Part shown: one piece after another, positions 8,469-19,215 of the stretch | How the letters are laid out: the number at the start of each line of letters is the position of its first letter | How positions within the stretch are numbered: the first letter of the stretch is position 1 | NCBI GenBank assembly: GCA_002353825.1 | Contig: DEKJ01000021.1 | Span: 103,501-167,500, forward strand | Reading direction: 5' to 3' | DNA length: 64,000 nt | Origin: Prevotella sp. UBA2725 | GTDB taxonomy: Bacteria; Bacteroidota; Bacteroidia; Bacteroidales; Bacteroidaceae | Program-made: the position numbers and the translations under genes | Notes under the pieces: generated by a model | What the model was told of the DNA's origin: nothing | The model's database searches: none | The model's input: the letters and a program-made list of their open reading frames with translations, nothing else

Positions 8469-10574
8469 ATGGCTAAACGCGATTTACATTTGACCCGTAA
8501 CATCGGTATCATGGCTCACATCGATGCCGGTAAGACAACTACATCAGAGCGTATCCTGTTCTACACAGGTAAGACTCACAAAATCGGTGAGGTGCATGAT
8601 GGAGCTGCCACCATGGACTGGATGGTCCAGGAGCAGGAGCGTGGTATCACCATCACTTCTGCAGCAACAACTTGCTATTGGAACTGGAACAATAACACAT
8701 ACAAGATCAACCTGATCGATACTCCGGGACACGTGGACTTCACGGCTGAGGTGGAGCGTTCACTTCGCGTCCTCGACGGTGCTATCGCTACTTACTCTGC
8801 TGCCGACGGTGTTCAGCCGCAGTCTGAGACAGTGTGGCGTCAGGCTGACAAGTACAATGTGCCTCGTATCGGTTACGTCAACAAGATGGACCGTTCAGGT
8901 GCTGACTTCTTCGAGACCGTTCAGCAGATGAAGGATATCCTGGGTGCTAACCCTGTCGTTATCCAGATTCCTATCGGTGCAGAGGAGAACTTCAAGGGCG
9001 TTGTTGACCTTATCAAAATGAAGGCTATCCTGTGGCACGATGAGACCATGGGTGCTGAGTATGAGGTAGACGATATCCCCGCTGACCTCGTCGACGAGGC
9101 TAACGAGTGGCGTGACAAACTCCTTGAGCAGGCTGCTGACTACAGCGACGACCTCATGGAGAAGTACATGGATGATCCTTCGACCATTACTGAGGACGAG
9201 ATCATCGCTGCTATCCGTAAAGGTACTGTCGATATGAAGTGCTGCCCGATGCTCCTCGGTTCTTCTTATAAGAACAAGGGTGTGCAGCCTCTGCTCGACT
9301 ACACTTGCGCTTTCCTGCCCTCTCCTGAGGACACTCCCGCCATCAAGGGTACTAACCCTGAGACTGGTGAGGAAGAGGATCGTAAGCCTCTTGAGGAAGA
9401 GCCTACAGCAGCTCTCGCATTTAAGATTGCTACCGATCCGTTCATGGGTCGTCTCGTATACTTCCGCGTATACTCTGGTTCTGTGAAGGCCGGTTCTTAC
9501 GTCTACAACCCCCGTTCGGGCAAGAAGGAGCGTATCAGCCGTCTGTTCCAGATGAACTCTCATCAGGAGATTCCTATGGAGAGCATCGACGCTGGTGATA
9601 TCGGCGCAGGTGTAGGTTTCAAGGATATCCGTACCGGTGATACACTGTGTGACGAGAACAAGCCTATCGTCCTCGAGTCGATGACCTTCCCTGATCCTGT
9701 GATCTCCGTAGCTGTGGAGCCTAAGAGCCAGGCCGACGTTGCTAAGCTTGACAACGGTCTTGCTAAGCTCGCCGAAGAGGATCCTACCTTCACTGTTCAT
9801 ACCGACGAGCAGAGTGGCCAGACCATCATCTCCGGTATGGGTGAGCTTCACCTCGATATCATTATCGACCGTCTGAAGCGTGAGTTCAAGGTTGAGTGTA
9901 ACGAGGGTAAGCCTCAGGTTAACTACAAGGAGGCTATCACGAAGACCGTTGAGAACCATCGTGAGGTCTACAAGAAGCAGACTGGTGGTCGCGGTAAGTT
10001 CGCTGATATCATCGTCACTGTCGGTCCTAAGGATGAGGACTACACAGAGGGCGACCTGCAGTTCGTAAACGAGGTGACCGGTGGTCATATTCCTAAGGAG
10101 TTCATTCCTTCTGTTCAGAAGGGCTTCCAGGACAGCATGAAGAATGGTGTGCTCGGTGGCTTCCCGATGACAGGTCTGAAGGTTGTGCTGACTGATGGTA
10201 GCTTCCATCCGGTTGACTCTGACCAGATCTCCTTCGAGCTCGCTGCTCATGCAGCCTTCAAAAACTGCTGCCAGAAAGCAGGTCCTGTGCTCATGGAGCC
10301 TATCATGAAGGTCGAGGTTGTCACTCCTGAGGAGAACATGGGTGATGTCATCGGTGACCTCAACAAGCGTCGTGGACTCGTCCAGGGCATGGATGAGGCT
10401 CGTTCCGGTGCCCGTATCGTGAAGGCTATGGTGCCTCTGGCAGAGATGTTCGGTTATGTTACCGCTCTGCGTACCATCACTTCCGGTCGTGCAACAAGCT
10501 CTATGGAGTACGATCACCACGCTCCTCTGTCTGCTTCTCTGCAGGCTCAGGTGCTTGAGGATCTGAAGAAGTAA
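8469..10574 (+). CDS. fusA: Elongation factor G
   Basis: 701-residue translational GTPase that drives tRNA-mRNA translocation and, with RRF, ribosome recycling. G1 AHIDAGKT (residues 16-23), G3 [12 protein letters not shown] and G4 NKMD are all intact, followed by domains II-V in the normal order (domain IV block [15 protein letters not shown]; domain V ending in [12 protein letters not shown]). A 13-bp stem follows the stop codon before rpsJ. Confidence 0.97.
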   Translation: MAKRDLHLTRNIGIMAHIDAGKTTTSERILFYTGKTHKIGEVHDGAATMDWMVQEQERGITITSAATTCYWNWNNNTYKINLIDTPGHVDFTAEVERSLRVLDGAIATYSAADGVQPQSETVWRQADKYNVPRIGYVNKMDRSGADFFETVQQMKDILGANPVVIQIPIGAEENFKGVVDLIKMKAILWHDETMGAEYEVDDIPADLVDEANEWRDKLLEQAADYSDDLMEKYMDDPSTITEDEIIAAIRKGTVDMKCCPMLLGSSYKNKGVQPLLDYTCAFLPSPEDTPAIKGTNPETGEEEDRKPLEEEPTAALAFKIATDPFMGRLVYFRVYSGSVKAGSYVYNPRSGKKERISRLFQMNSHQEIPMESIDAGDIGAGVGFKDIRTGDTLCDENKPIVLESMTFPDPVISVAVEPKSQADVAKLDNGLAKLAEEDPTFTVHTDEQSGQTIISGMGELHLDIIIDRLKREFKVECNEGKPQVNYKEAITKTVENHREVYKKQTGGRGKFADIIVTVGPKDEDYTEGDLQFVNEVTGGHIPKEFIPSVQKGFQDSMKNGVLGGFPMTGLKVVLTDGSFHPVDSDQISFELAAHAAFKNCCQKAGPVLMEPIMKVEVVTPEENMGDVIGDLNKRRGLVQGMDEARSGARIVKAMVPLAEMFGYVTALRTITSGRATSSMEYDHHAPLSASLQAQVLEDLKK

Positions 10575-10593
10575 GTCTGAAAGGCATATATTC

Positions 10594-10640
10594 GTCGTGC
10601 GTCTTAGCGTATGACTCTTAAGGCGCACGACATCTTTTTA
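10594..10640 (+). terminator. Hairpin between fusA and rpsJ (attenuator or partial terminator)
   Basis: The arms 10594-10606 and 10619-10631 pair over 13 bp (one G-T pair) around a 12-nt loop and are followed by ATCTTTTTAA. Because rpsJ is normally co-transcribed with fusA, it may be an attenuator, a processing site or a true end. No strong promoter was recognised between the hairpin and rpsJ. Confidence 0.6.
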
Positions 10641-10677
10641 ATACTAATACTTTAATATTTAATTTTTCATTAGTACG

Positions 10678-10983
10678 ATGAGTCAGAAGATTCGTATCAA
10701 GCTGAAAAGCTACGACCATCAGTTGGTCGACAAGTCGGCTGAGCAGATTGTAAAAGCTGTGCAGGCTACGGACGCTATCGTGAGCGGTCCTATTCCATTG
10801 CCTACGCACAAGCGTATCTACACGGTCAACCGTTCCACATTCGTTAACAAGAAGAGCCGTGAGCAGTTCCAGCTCTGCGACTACAAGCGCCTTATCGACA
10901 TCTACAGCGCTACAAGCAAGACTGTCGACGCCCTGATGAAGCTTGAGCTTCCTTCAGGTGTGGAAGTGGAGATCAAAGTCTGA
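10678..10983 (+). CDS. rpsJ: 30S ribosomal protein S10
   Basis: 101 residues, full length; also the NusE subunit of antitermination complexes. The motifs [21 protein letters not shown] and [17 protein letters not shown] are intact. In Bacteroidales it is normally followed at once by rplC. Here a strong terminator and a 5.5-kb island intervene, so rpsJ ends the upstream transcription unit. Confidence 0.97.
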   Translation: MSQKIRIKLKSYDHQLVDKSAEQIVKAVQATDAIVSGPIPLPTHKRIYTVNRSTFVNKKSREQFQLCDYKRLIDIYSATSKTVDALMKLELPSGVEVEIKV

Positions 10984-11010
10984 TAGTTGATTTTTAGCTA
11001 TTAAGATATA

Positions 11011-11054
11011 AGCGGAATGTTTCCCGAAAGGAAAAGCATTCCGCTTTTTCTTTT
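11011..11054 (+). terminator. Rho-independent terminator after rpsJ
   Basis: Arms 11011-11019 and 11037-11045 pair over 9 bp, with an inner TTCC/GGAA stem, followed directly by a T-rich tract (TTTTTCTTTT). This separates rpsJ transcription from the island and from rplC. Confidence 0.85.
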
Positions 11055-11084
11055 GTAAGAGGTTTATGCTTGATGCCATAAGCC

Positions 11085-11245
11085 TCGGAGACGGTCCGAA
11101 CGTAACGCTTGAAGCCACAGACAGCCTCGGAGAGGCTGAATTCTTCATAACCCCAGTCTAAACGAGCGAAGCGAGTGCAGACTGGGGTGTGTTGATGACA
11201 GCAAGACTGGCTGAGGACGTGCCTCGGAGAGGCACAATGCGCGAA
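11085..11245. repeat. Cluster of short palindromes (CCTCGGAGAGG family)
   Basis: The stretch contains AGCCTCGGAGAGGCT (about 11123-11137), a self-complementary CCCCAGTCT...AGACTGGGG pair (about 11151-11187) with an inner gagcgaagcg, TGCCTCGGAGAGGCA (about 11220-11234) and gcgcgaagcgcg. The same modules recur at 31.1-31.4, 56.4 and 57.7-58.0 kb. The 10984-11279 gap holds only the terminator and these palindromes. Confidence 0.75.
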
Positions 11246-11279
11246 GCGCGTAACGACGGGGCTCCGTCTTGCTACGCAT

Positions 11280-11966
11280 CTAAGATGCATTCAGCTCCGA
11301 GGCTGCCCGCACTGACGCACGACCTTCTGCGCTAAGCGAGCGACAGCGGGCATAAGTCGTGAAAAGTCGTGGAAAGTCGTTGCTAAAAAAGCACCAGTCG
11401 TGAAAAGTCGTTGCAAGAATATTCATGCTTTTCCTTTGCGACCTTTGCGGCTTGGCGAGAAAAAATATCCCGCGACAGTTGCTCTTCCCAGCAAAGTCGT
11501 ATAATCCGCCAAAGAGATAAGCGTGAATTTGTTGCAAACCTTTTACGGTACCAATTTCGATGGTGTCGATCAGTCCGCTTTCGAATAATGTGTAAGCTTT
11601 CTTGCGGCTTTGTCCGTCGATGGTGTTGTCGCTGTATGTGAACCAGTCAAGAAACTCGGCCGCCTTGTTGTTCGGGAAGTTTTTGGCAAGCTCCTTAACT
11701 CCGTTATTATCCGTTACGGTCGTCGTCCGTCTCTTGCCATCTGGTGCGGTCATCTTCAACTGGGTAGTGACGCTACCCAGTTCAATACCGACCTTTTTCA
11801 ACTTGGCACTAAGATACTTCCAGTAGTTTCGGTTCTTCTTATAGTCGTCCTGTCCGTTCAGCACGCCGACAATATCAATGACCGAGAACCACCACTTGTT
11901 GTTCTCGTCATCCCAAACAGCCCGGACTTCCCGGTCTTTGTAGAATCTGATGGAAACCTTCTGCAT
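11280..11966 (-). pseudogene. BRO-N-like/Fic protein truncated before the Fic active site
   Basis: The start [20 protein letters not shown] (ATG at 11966) is preferred; a GTG at 11990 overlaps the stop of the upstream gene. Residues 1 to about 125 form the phage-type BRO/antirepressor-like N domain ([28 protein letters not shown]). A Fic-linked segment then follows ([39 protein letters not shown]). Intact relatives continue into a Fic AMP-transferase core with HPFxxGNGR; here the match stops after DFAGK. The last 65 or so codons read through low-complexity repeats (acgacttttcacgact) and palindromes. The catalytic motif is absent, so the gene is very likely inactive as an AMPylase. It lies directly downstream of the restriction-methylase. 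Confidence 0.7.
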
Positions 11967-11986
11967 ACTGTTGATTCTATGTGAAT

Positions 11987-14900
11987 TCACAACCTAATCT
12001 TGCCGTCTATAAACCCCTTCACCTTTACTGTTTCTTTAAGTGCGGCAATCATCTTCTCGAAATGTTCTATGTCGTCATAGGTCAGCTTATACTCGTTTCT
12101 CTGACGCAGTTTCAGCCACTCGTCGGCAACTTGATACCCTGAGATTACAAGGTTCCATGCCTCGGCAGGAACGTTTTCAAAGCTCTGCGTATCGTTGAAA
12201 TTAACCGTCAGAAAGCCATTGCCATTGTCTATAACCTCACGCTTTCTTACGATATTGTCTCCTGCTGTTGGAAATCTCACCGTGCTTTCCGGGATATCCT
12301 GCATGGTATGGAGTACCCTTAGTCGTTTGCCAAGCTCTATCATGTCCTTGAAATATGCATTGTCAGTAGGGTAGGGAATGACGGGGAAAGCTGTTTGCAG
12401 AAAGTCGTGATAGACGGTGCGGTATTTGGTTGAGTTCAGCACGGCGTAGATATAGTCTACGATATCAGCTGGACCAAAGCTGTCGACGTTGTCTTCGTTA
12501 TCTATGCTGAAAATTCCATTCATATGGTTTTCATAAAGATCTTCCTGAAATTTCATACCTGTTCGCTTTTCTATCTCCTTTATAATACTCAGAGAAAGAT
12601 TGGGTGTACCGAATCCGTTCTTATATACGTATAACGGGAACAAATAAGCACCGCCACGTGGCATCACATTCATGTCCATAGGTATGTGAGAAATATAGCA
12701 GAGACTCCATTCCTTATCTCCTATTGCGTTGCCTTGTTGACCTATGGCAAGAACAATGTTATACTTGCCTGCAATATGTTTGCTAATTAATGTTCTTGGT
12801 CTGTCTATAAAGGTATGGTCATAAATCGTCCATCTGATATCAAATGGGCGATAGCAGAATTGTATTTCATTTTTACGCCAAGCAGAAATTTCAACATCCC
12901 TTTTCAACATTGGAATTTCTTGTTGTTTTTTATCACTAATATTATATCTTATGGCAAAATTGGAAGGTGTCAATTTCAGTAAATCATTACAGAATCTCTC
13001 TGTCTCGTTTCTATTGAAGAAATATGAGATGCTGTCTTTGCCACTCTTAAACCCTTGTGACTTCACCTTCATCAGCTCGTCAATGCTGAATCCTTGCATA
13101 TAGACATTCTCCAAAGAGACATCGCGCTTCCTCATGATGTAATAAGGTGCAGTAGGAGTAATCTCTTCAAAGCTTGTATCCTCAAGGCTGTGGGTCGAAA
13201 GAAATTCAAACTTCTCTTTTCGGCTTCCACGCAAGTCTTTATAGAAGACCTGTGCCAGATGGTTCTCGTCGTGATGGTTTTTCAACTTCACGAATACGGC
13301 TATAGCCACTCCTGCCTCTATGTCAAAAACGTTCTCGTCCTTTATGCCTTCTTTATTGTTAGACTTCCGCCTTGCGGAACCATGTAAGTTGAGAATGAAT
13401 ATCTTGTCGAACGACTGTAAGAGATTGTATCGCATGCCACGGAACATCTTCGTGTCAAGGTAAGTGTTGGCGGTGATGTAGGCGAGTATTCCTTGTTGGG
13501 TCCTGTCAACAAACCGCTGCCCTATACGTATGAACTTGCAGTAGTCGTTATTCAATCCCTTCGAATTCTTCTCACCTTTCAAGGTGTTCACCCGTTCAAG
13601 TATTAGGCTGTTCTTCTTGTACTTTACAATTTGTTTTTGTCCGGGCTCTTGTTTGTAGTCATCCATCAGCCCTTTAATCCAGTCGGAGTTGTTGGCTGAA
13701 TTTTCATGGTATGGCGGATTGCCAATGACTACCATCACCCTTCGGCTGTCCTTGATGGAGTTGGCAGCTTTAGCCTCTATCGACACTTGACGGGCAAAGG
13801 CTTCGGTCTGAATGTGATCGTATTTGTCGAGCGAGTTGGTCAGGAAAATATTCAAACGCTGCGGCGCATTGTCCCCAAGTTTTTCAAGGCCGAGCGCACT
13901 TGCCACTTTCAAGTGCGCCATAGTGTAAGGTGCCATGAGATATTCGAAACCCAGCAATCGAGGCACCAGGTGGTCCTTCGCGTATTCCGGCCACATGCCC
14001 TCGTTGCCCTTAAAATGTGATTTTATCTCCTTAATCACTTCTGCATGGAAGGTGCCCGTGCCGATGGCAGGGTCAAGTATTTGCAAGAGGTGTTCACCAT
14101 TCTCGACGGGATCATCAGCCAAGCCCTTAGAGAAGTTGAAGCTGTTTTTCAACAGCAAGTCCACAGCCTTAACGATATAGCTTACCACTTGCACTGGCGT
14201 AAGCCAAACTCCAAACTGTTCCCTTATCTTCGGGTTGTAGTCTTCAAGGAAGTCTTCATAGAAGTGTACTACAGGGTCTTTCCGTCCTGTTGCTTTACCG
14301 TAATTTCTAAGAGTCTCCTGCACATTGGTAGCCTTGAATAGCTCTGCGAGGTCGTCAATAATCCAAACTAATTTGCTGTGGAGCCCGTTGATGGTTATTA
14401 TTCCAAATATTTCTTTGAGGAATGGATAGCCGTTAGGAATGAGGGCAAAAGCTTGCAGCCGACTGAAATTATCTTCATTATCATTCAGACGCGCGATAAA
14501 CATTCCATAAACAATCGTCTGGGCGTAGAAATCGGAAAATTGGTCTTCGTCCATGTCATGAACGAGGATCTTCTTAAATGCTTTCATTTGGTCTACCAGA
14601 GTCGTATCCTCTTCATTGGGAGTCTCATCATTCTCACCATTCACCGTAGCATTCTTCACGACACTTGCTAATAACTTTGCCTTGGCCGCCATGATGGATG
14701 AAAGCTTTGAGGGAGATGTGATCTTCTGAGGCTTGGCTTCGGCGAGTTGTTGCACTATGTGTTGAAATTTGGAAAGCTCATGCTCATCATCAGTTAGTAT
14801 TGCCTTTCTCCCTTCTCCAAGGTAAGCAATCTTAGCCTCTTCTTTCAATTCACCGTCAATATAAAGCAGAAAATGCAAGAAGTCGGTAAAGGCTATGACA

Positions 14901-15202
14901 CTCAATGCCTCCTTGTATCTGTCAAACTGCTTCCTATGCTGCCTTTCTCCTTCAAGGTCAGTATCAGCTAAAGACTTGGTTTCTATAAATGATATTGCAA
15001 TTTCTTTATTCTTATATAGTTTCAAGTCAGGAACTCCGTAAGTAGAATGCTTGGGCTCGTTGATTATGGTGATATTGCCAGGCAGCAGTGAGCTCATCAG
15101 TTTTTCCAATGCCGACCGGTACGACATCTCCGTACCCTCACCAATTTTGGTGATTTCATTGATGTCTTTTATGTATTGTTTGAGTTCATCTTTCATCTCC
15201 AT
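11987..15202 (-). CDS. Single-chain type II (IIG-like) restriction-modification enzyme
   Basis: 1071 residues combining endonuclease and N6-adenine methyltransferase. The N-terminal PD-(D/E)XK site reads VPD59 ... E74TK76. A helical region follows, then methyltransferase motif [10 protein letters not shown] near residue 379 and motif IV VIGNPPY near 496. The rest (about 600-1071) is the expected target-recognition region. No helicase motifs (Walker A, DEAD) were found, which argues against the 1500-residue ATP-driven type ISP enzymes and for a IIG-like layout. Annotation pipelines often call such proteins 'N-6 DNA methylase' or 'type ISP restriction enzyme'. The recognition site cannot be read from the sequence. 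No separate methylase gene is adjacent, consistent with a self-contained enzyme. Confidence 0.85.
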   Translation of the reverse strand: MEMKDELKQYIKDINEITKIGEGTEMSYRSALEKLMSSLLPGNITIINEPKHSTYGVPDLKLYKNKEIAISFIETKSLADTDLEGERQHRKQFDRYKEALSVIAFTDFLHFLLYIDGELKEEAKIAYLGEGRKAILTDDEHELSKFQHIVQQLAEAKPQKITSPSKLSSIMAAKAKLLASVVKNATVNGENDETPNEEDTTLVDQMKAFKKILVHDMDEDQFSDFYAQTIVYGMFIARLNDNEDNFSRLQAFALIPNGYPFLKEIFGIITINGLHSKLVWIIDDLAELFKATNVQETLRNYGKATGRKDPVVHFYEDFLEDYNPKIREQFGVWLTPVQVVSYIVKAVDLLLKNSFNFSKGLADDPVENGEHLLQILDPAIGTGTFHAEVIKEIKSHFKGNEGMWPEYAKDHLVPRLLGFEYLMAPYTMAHLKVASALGLEKLGDNAPQRLNIFLTNSLDKYDHIQTEAFARQVSIEAKAANSIKDSRRVMVVIGNPPYHENSANNSDWIKGLMDDYKQEPGQKQIVKYKKNSLILERVNTLKGEKNSKGLNNDYCKFIRIGQRFVDRTQQGILAYITANTYLDTKMFRGMRYNLLQSFDKIFILNLHGSARRKSNNKEGIKDENVFDIEAGVAIAVFVKLKNHHDENHLAQVFYKDLRGSRKEKFEFLSTHSLEDTSFEEITPTAPYYIMRKRDVSLENVYMQGFSIDELMKVKSQGFKSGKDSISYFFNRNETERFCNDLLKLTPSNFAIRYNISDKKQQEIPMLKRDVEISAWRKNEIQFCYRPFDIRWTIYDHTFIDRPRTLISKHIAGKYNIVLAIGQQGNAIGDKEWSLCYISHIPMDMNVMPRGGAYLFPLYVYKNGFGTPNLSLSIIKEIEKRTGMKFQEDLYENHMNGIFSIDNEDNVDSFGPADIVDYIYAVLNSTKYRTVYHDFLQTAFPVIPYPTDNAYFKDMIELGKRLRVLHTMQDIPESTVRFPTAGDNIVRKREVIDNGNGFLTVNFNDTQSFENVPAEAWNLVISGYQVADEWLKLRQRNEYKLTYDDIEHFEKMIAALKETVKVKGFIDGKIRL

Positions 15203-15311
15203 GATTTCAGATATTTCTTGGATTGGTTCTTCTTTAATATGTTTCCGTTGTCTTCAAGCGGTTACATTAGTTTTTGTCCTAACATGAATTGACAAATTGA
15301 CCGGGTCGGAT

Positions 15312-16127
15312 TTACAAGTTGAAGTTGTAGCCCAACGTGACGAGAAAGGTTGAATTGTGCTGCTTGCCCGCATTGCCACCATCAACCGTTTCGATATCGT
15401 TTATGTCGGTAACGTTCCACAGATAACGGGCATCGAGCTCGATATTCTTATAGCTCACAGCCAGGCCCACCGGAACAGAAAATCCAAAGTCCTTCATAGC
15501 GCCTTTGATGCTTGGACCGGTATAGGTCGAGTTGCTGTATGTTCCGTCGATGTATGTTTGTTGCTTACCCTTGTCTTTGGCAGACAGAAGAATATCTAAT
15601 TGTGTGCCAGCCTTTGCCGTGATGCTGACTGGCAAGTTGAGTGGGAGGTGAAAGTTCAGCATCAGGGGAATGTTGATATAGCCCAAAGCGGCCTTGATAT
15701 CGTATATTCTCGCGACGTAATCGTACTCGCCGGCATAATCCGCGACGTTGTAATGAGGACTGTTTTTACCTCCTGATACCTGATGCAGGGTATATGGTAT
15801 GTCACCAAGTGCCATCTTGTCTGAAGATATATTTTTTGCTGCCAACAGCATTTCCATGTTGAGCTTGGCACCCTGCCTGACGTAGAAGGCACCAAGCGAC
15901 AGGCCGATGGTCTTGTTGAGATGGTATTCGGCTTCCATGCCACCGCCAAAGCCTAAGCGGGTGTCGTAATCATCGGCATCGTCGCCGGTCAATGTGGATA
16001 GCGTGATACCGGCACGTGGCGTTATCGTCCACTTACTTCCTTCCCCGCTGTCTTGTGCATATCCAAATGCCGGGAGCGCAAGCAAGGCTATGGCTGCTAT
16101 TGTTTGTGATAAAGATGTTGTTTTCAT
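15312..16127 (-). CDS. Outer-membrane beta-barrel (porin-like/PorT-type) protein
   Basis: The start at 16127 gives a classical signal peptide (MKTTSLSQTIAAIALLALPAFGYAQ). The mature 250-residue part alternates hydrophobic strands and turns (ITPRAGITLSTLTG, LGFGGGMEAEYHLNKTIGLSLGAFYVRQGAKL, SVPVGLAVSYKNIELDARYLWNVTDI) and ends in a strand with terminal aromatic, FLVTLGYNFNL, as expected for an eight-stranded barrel. The physiological role is unknown. It lies on the minus strand between the restriction gene and the rplC promoter. Confidence 0.8.
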   Translation of the reverse strand: MKTTSLSQTIAAIALLALPAFGYAQDSGEGSKWTITPRAGITLSTLTGDDADDYDTRLGFGGGMEAEYHLNKTIGLSLGAFYVRQGAKLNMEMLLAAKNISSDKMALGDIPYTLHQVSGGKNSPHYNVADYAGEYDYVARIYDIKAALGYINIPLMLNFHLPLNLPVSITAKAGTQLDILLSAKDKGKQQTYIDGTYSNSTYTGPSIKGAMKDFGFSVPVGLAVSYKNIELDARYLWNVTDINDIETVDGGNAGKQHNSTFLVTLGYNFNL

Positions 16128-16287
16128 ATCTGATGATATTTTTTGCAAAGATAAGCCAATTTACTGTGCAGAGCAACGTATTGCCGGATTTTTTTCGACT
16201 TCTGTGGTTGATTTGTTGCAGTTCCGTTCGGAACGCGCAGCGCTTTGTTAAACATTCATAAATAACGGTCGTTGCGCAGTTAATGCC

Positions 16288-16319
16288 TTGTGAGTATTAG
16301 AATAATGTTGTACCTTTGC
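16288..16319 (+). promoter_or_regulatory. Promoter of the rplC ribosomal operon
   Basis: TTG at 16288-16290, a 20-bp spacer and TACCTTTGC at 16311-16319. This gives the rplC-rplQ block its own start, needed because rpsJ is cut off by a terminator and the island. Confidence 0.7.
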
Positions 16320-16503
16320 ACCCGCAAAAGTGAGTATTGCGCTGGCTCGTAGCTATCAATACGCTGACAAAGAGCAACTTGGCCTTCAGTTTAGAAGAAG
16401 TGAGAAGTTCTTTTTAAGTGTGTTGTGAGCTTTCGAAAAAAGCGGGTATCACTTAAAGAGAACATAAAACAACATTATATTATTATTTAATTATTAAACT
16501 GAG
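16320..16503 (+). promoter_or_regulatory. Structured 5' leader of rplC
   Basis: About 180 nt between promoter and rplC. It contains a hairpin with arms 16334-16339 and 16357-16362 (inner GCT/AGC pairs) and a second possible stem in which AAGTG pairs with CACTT shortly before the AT-rich start region. It could be an r-protein autoregulatory leader, by analogy with the S10 leader controlled by L4 in enterobacteria; no sequence match to that leader is claimed. Confidence 0.4.
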
Positions 16504-17118
16504 ATGCCAGGATTAATTGGAAGAAAAATCGGAATGACATCCGTTTTCAGTGCCGACGGTAAGAATGTACCGTGCACTGTTATCGAAGCTGGTCCTTGTG
16601 TTGTTACCCAGATTAAGACTGTGGAGAAAGACGGTTACAAAGCCTATCAGTTGGGCTTTGGCGAGGCTAAGGAGAAGAGAACCAATAAGCCTATGACCGG
16701 AATCTTCAAGAAGGCTGGTACAACACCGAAGAAGCACTTGGCCGAGTTCAAGTTTGACGAGGAGTATAACCTCGGCGACACCATCACGGTGGACTTGTTC
16801 AACGACGCTGAGTTTGTTGACGTTGTCGGCACTTCTAAGGGTAAAGGCTTCCAGGGCGTTGTGAAGCGTCATGGTTTCGGCGGTGTCGGCCAGGCCACTC
16901 ACGGTCAGGATGACCGTCTCCGTAAGCCGGGTTCCATCGGTGCCTGCTCTTACCCTGCTAAGGTGTTCAAGGGCATGCGCATGGGCGGCCAGATGGGAGG
17001 CGACAGGGTTACAACCCAGAACCTCAAAGTGTTAAAGGTTATCCCCGAGCAGAACCTTATCATCGTCAAGGGTTCTACAGCAGGATACAATGGTTCAACT
17101 GTTTTAATTGAGAAGTAA
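16504..17118 (+). CDS. rplC: 50S ribosomal protein L3
   Basis: 204 residues, full length. Begins [20 protein letters not shown]; the [25 protein letters not shown] loop, which reaches towards the peptidyl-transferase centre, and [17 protein letters not shown] are intact. Its stop overlaps the rplD start by one base (TAATG). First gene of the long ribosomal unit in this window. Confidence 0.98.
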   Translation: MPGLIGRKIGMTSVFSADGKNVPCTVIEAGPCVVTQIKTVEKDGYKAYQLGFGEAKEKRTNKPMTGIFKKAGTTPKKHLAEFKFDEEYNLGDTITVDLFNDAEFVDVVGTSKGKGFQGVVKRHGFGGVGQATHGQDDRLRKPGSIGACSYPAKVFKGMRMGGQMGGDRVTTQNLKVLKVIPEQNLIIVKGSTAGYNGSTVLIEK

Positions 17119-17747
17119 TGGAACTCAGCGTTTTGAATATCAACGGTCAGGAGACCGGAAGAAAGGTTACATTGAATGACGCTGTCTTCGGCATTGAGCC
17201 AAACGATCACGTCATCTATCTTGACGTTAAGCAGTACATGGCTAACAAGCGTCAGGGTACAGCAAAGTCAAAAGAGCGTAGTGAGCACAATGGTTCTACT
17301 CGTAAGCTCGGTCGTCAAAAGGGCGGTGGCGGTGCTCGTCGCGGTGATATCAACTCACCTGTCCTCGTCGGTGGTGGCCGCGTGTTCGGTCCTAAGCCCC
17401 GTGACTACGGATTCAAGCTCAACAAGAAGGTAAAGATTCTTGCTCGTAAGTCCGCTCTCTCTTACAAGGCTAAGGATAACGAGATTATCGTGGTCGATAA
17501 CTTCGATATGGCAGCTCCTAAGACTAAAGATTTCGTAAACATCGCTAAAAATCTTAAAGTCGACGGCAAGAAGACACTCGTTGTTTTGCCAGAAGTGAAT
17601 AAAAATGTATATTTGTCCGCTCGCAATCTGCAGAAGGCTGAGATCATGAGCGCAGCTAACATCAATACGTACAAGATTTTGAACGCTGATGTGCTCGTGA
17701 TTGCAGAGGCTTCCCTGGAGAAGATCGACAGCGTGCTTAACAAGTAA
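17118..17747 (+). CDS. rplD: 50S ribosomal protein L4
   Basis: 209 residues. Contains the arginine/glycine-rich extended loop that lines the exit tunnel ([23 protein letters not shown]). In enterobacteria L4 represses its own operon; whether this occurs here is unknown. It overlaps rplC by one base. Confidence 0.98.
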   Translation: MELSVLNINGQETGRKVTLNDAVFGIEPNDHVIYLDVKQYMANKRQGTAKSKERSEHNGSTRKLGRQKGGGGARRGDINSPVLVGGGRVFGPKPRDYGFKLNKKVKILARKSALSYKAKDNEIIVVDNFDMAAPKTKDFVNIAKNLKVDGKKTLVVLPEVNKNVYLSARNLQKAEIMSAANINTYKILNADVLVIAEASLEKIDSVLNK

Positions 17748-17761
17748 TTTGGAAAATAGAA

Positions 17762-18058
17762 ATGGCACAGATTATTATCAAACCCCTGGTCACTGAGAAG
17801 CAGACCAAGATTACAGAGAAGAACAATAACCGTTACGGTTTCGTTGTCCGTCCTGACGCCGACAAGCTCCAGATTAAGAAAGAGGTCGAGAACCTTTACA
17901 AGGTTTCTGTGATCGCTGTTAACACAGTACGCTACGCCGGCAAGCGCTCAAGCCGTTACACCAAGGCTGGTCTCGTTCGTGGCCAGAAGCCCGCTTACAA
18001 GAAGGCTTACGTTACCTTGAAAGACGGTGACTCTATTGATTTTTACAGCAATATCTAA
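17762..18058 (+). CDS. rplW: 50S ribosomal protein L23
   Basis: 98 residues, normal length. Starts MAQIIIKPLVTEKQTKITE and retains the NRYGFVVRPDADK block. L23 forms the docking site for trigger factor, SRP and the Sec channel at the tunnel exit. 14 bp after rplD and 7 bp before rplB. Confidence 0.97.
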   Translation: MAQIIIKPLVTEKQTKITEKNNNRYGFVVRPDADKLQIKKEVENLYKVSVIAVNTVRYAGKRSSRYTKAGLVRGQKPAYKKAYVTLKDGDSIDFYSNI

Positions 18059-18065
18059 ATAAGAA

Positions 18066-18893
18066 ATGGCAGTACGTAAATTCAGCCCGGCTACTCCGGG
18101 TCAAAGACACAAAGTTATTGGCACGTTCGAGGAGATTACTGCATCCGTGCCAGAGAAGTCTCTCGTTTACGGTAAGCGTTCAACCGGTGGTCGAAACAAC
18201 ACCGGTAAGATGACCATGCGCTACATCGGTGGTGGCCACAAGAAGAAGTATCGTCTCATTGACTTCAAGCGAGAGAAAGATGGTGTTCCTGCTGTAGTGA
18301 AGACTATCGAGTACGATCCTAACCGTTCGGCTCGTATCGCTCTTCTCTTCTACGCAGATGGTGAGAAACGTTACATCATTGCTCCTAACGGACTGAAGGT
18401 CGGCGACAAGCTGATGTCTGGTGCAGAGGCTGCACCTGAGATTGGTAACGCCCTTCCTCTGGCTAACATCCCTGTAGGTACCGTGATCCACAACATTGAG
18501 TTGCGTCCGGGCCAGGGTGCACTGCTCGTTCGTTCGGCTGGTAACTTTGCTCAGCTTACTTCTCGTGAAGGTTCCTATTGCGTCATCAAGCTTCCTTCTG
18601 GTGAGACCCGTAAGGTCCTCTCTGCCTGCAAGGCAACAGTAGGTAGCGTTGGCAACTCCGATCACGCACTGGAGCAGTCTGGTAAGGCAGGCCGTAGCCG
18701 TTGGCTCGGTCGTCGTCCTCACAACCGTGGTGTTGTTATGAACCCTGTTGATCACCCGATGGGTGGTGGTGAAGGCCGTCAGAGCGGTGGTCATCCACGT
18801 TCTCGTAAGGGCTTGTACGCTAAGGGCCTCAAGACACGTGCACCGAAGAAACTCTCGAACAAGTATATCATTGAGAGGGCTAACAAGAAGTAA
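18066..18893 (+). CDS. rplB: 50S ribosomal protein L2
   Basis: 275 residues, normal length. The C-terminal peptidyl-transferase block [17 protein letters not shown], with the conserved His, is intact, as is the [19 protein letters not shown]-terminal block. Confidence 0.98.
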   Translation: MAVRKFSPATPGQRHKVIGTFEEITASVPEKSLVYGKRSTGGRNNTGKMTMRYIGGGHKKKYRLIDFKREKDGVPAVVKTIEYDPNRSARIALLFYADGEKRYIIAPNGLKVGDKLMSGAEAAPEIGNALPLANIPVGTVIHNIELRPGQGALLVRSAGNFAQLTSREGSYCVIKLPSGETRKVLSACKATVGSVGNSDHALEQSGKAGRSRWLGRRPHNRGVVMNPVDHPMGGGEGRQSGGHPRSRKGLYAKGLKTRAPKKLSNKYIIERANKK

Positions 18894-18913
18894 ATTAAAA
18901 CACAGAGCAAATT

Positions 18914-19183
18914 ATGAGTCGTTCACTTAAAAAAGGCCCGTACATCAATGTCTCGCTCGAGAAGAAAATCCTTGCCATGAACGAGAGCGGCAAGAAGAGC
19001 GTTGTCAAGACTTGGGCCAGAGCATGTATGATTTCACCTGACTTCGTGGGTCATACTGTTGCAGTTCATAACGGTAACAAATTTATCCCTGTCTACATTA
19101 CTGAGAACATGGTAGGTCATCGCCTCGGTGAGTTCGCACTCACACGTCGCTTCGGTGGTCATACCGGTAACAACAAGAAGTAA
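18914..19183 (+). CDS. rpsS: 30S ribosomal protein S19
   Basis: 89 residues: [42 protein letters not shown] and the terminal [12 protein letters not shown] are typical. Partner of S13 in the 30S head. Confidence 0.97.
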   Translation: MSRSLKKGPYINVSLEKKILAMNESGKKSVVKTWARACMISPDFVGHTVAVHNGNKFIPVYITENMVGHRLGEFALTRRFGGHTGNNKK

Positions 19184-19215
19184 TCGGGATAAGCAATTAA
19201 ATCAAGCAAACAATA

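Noticed and set aside
8895..10628. 577-codon open frame on the minus strand opposite fusA
   Set aside because: Antisense shadow created by the codon bias of fusA; no recognisable motif.
11049..11290. 98-codon minus-strand frame downstream of rpsJ
   Set aside because: Formed by palindromic repeats; residues such as repeated ARRSPVVTR have no family support.
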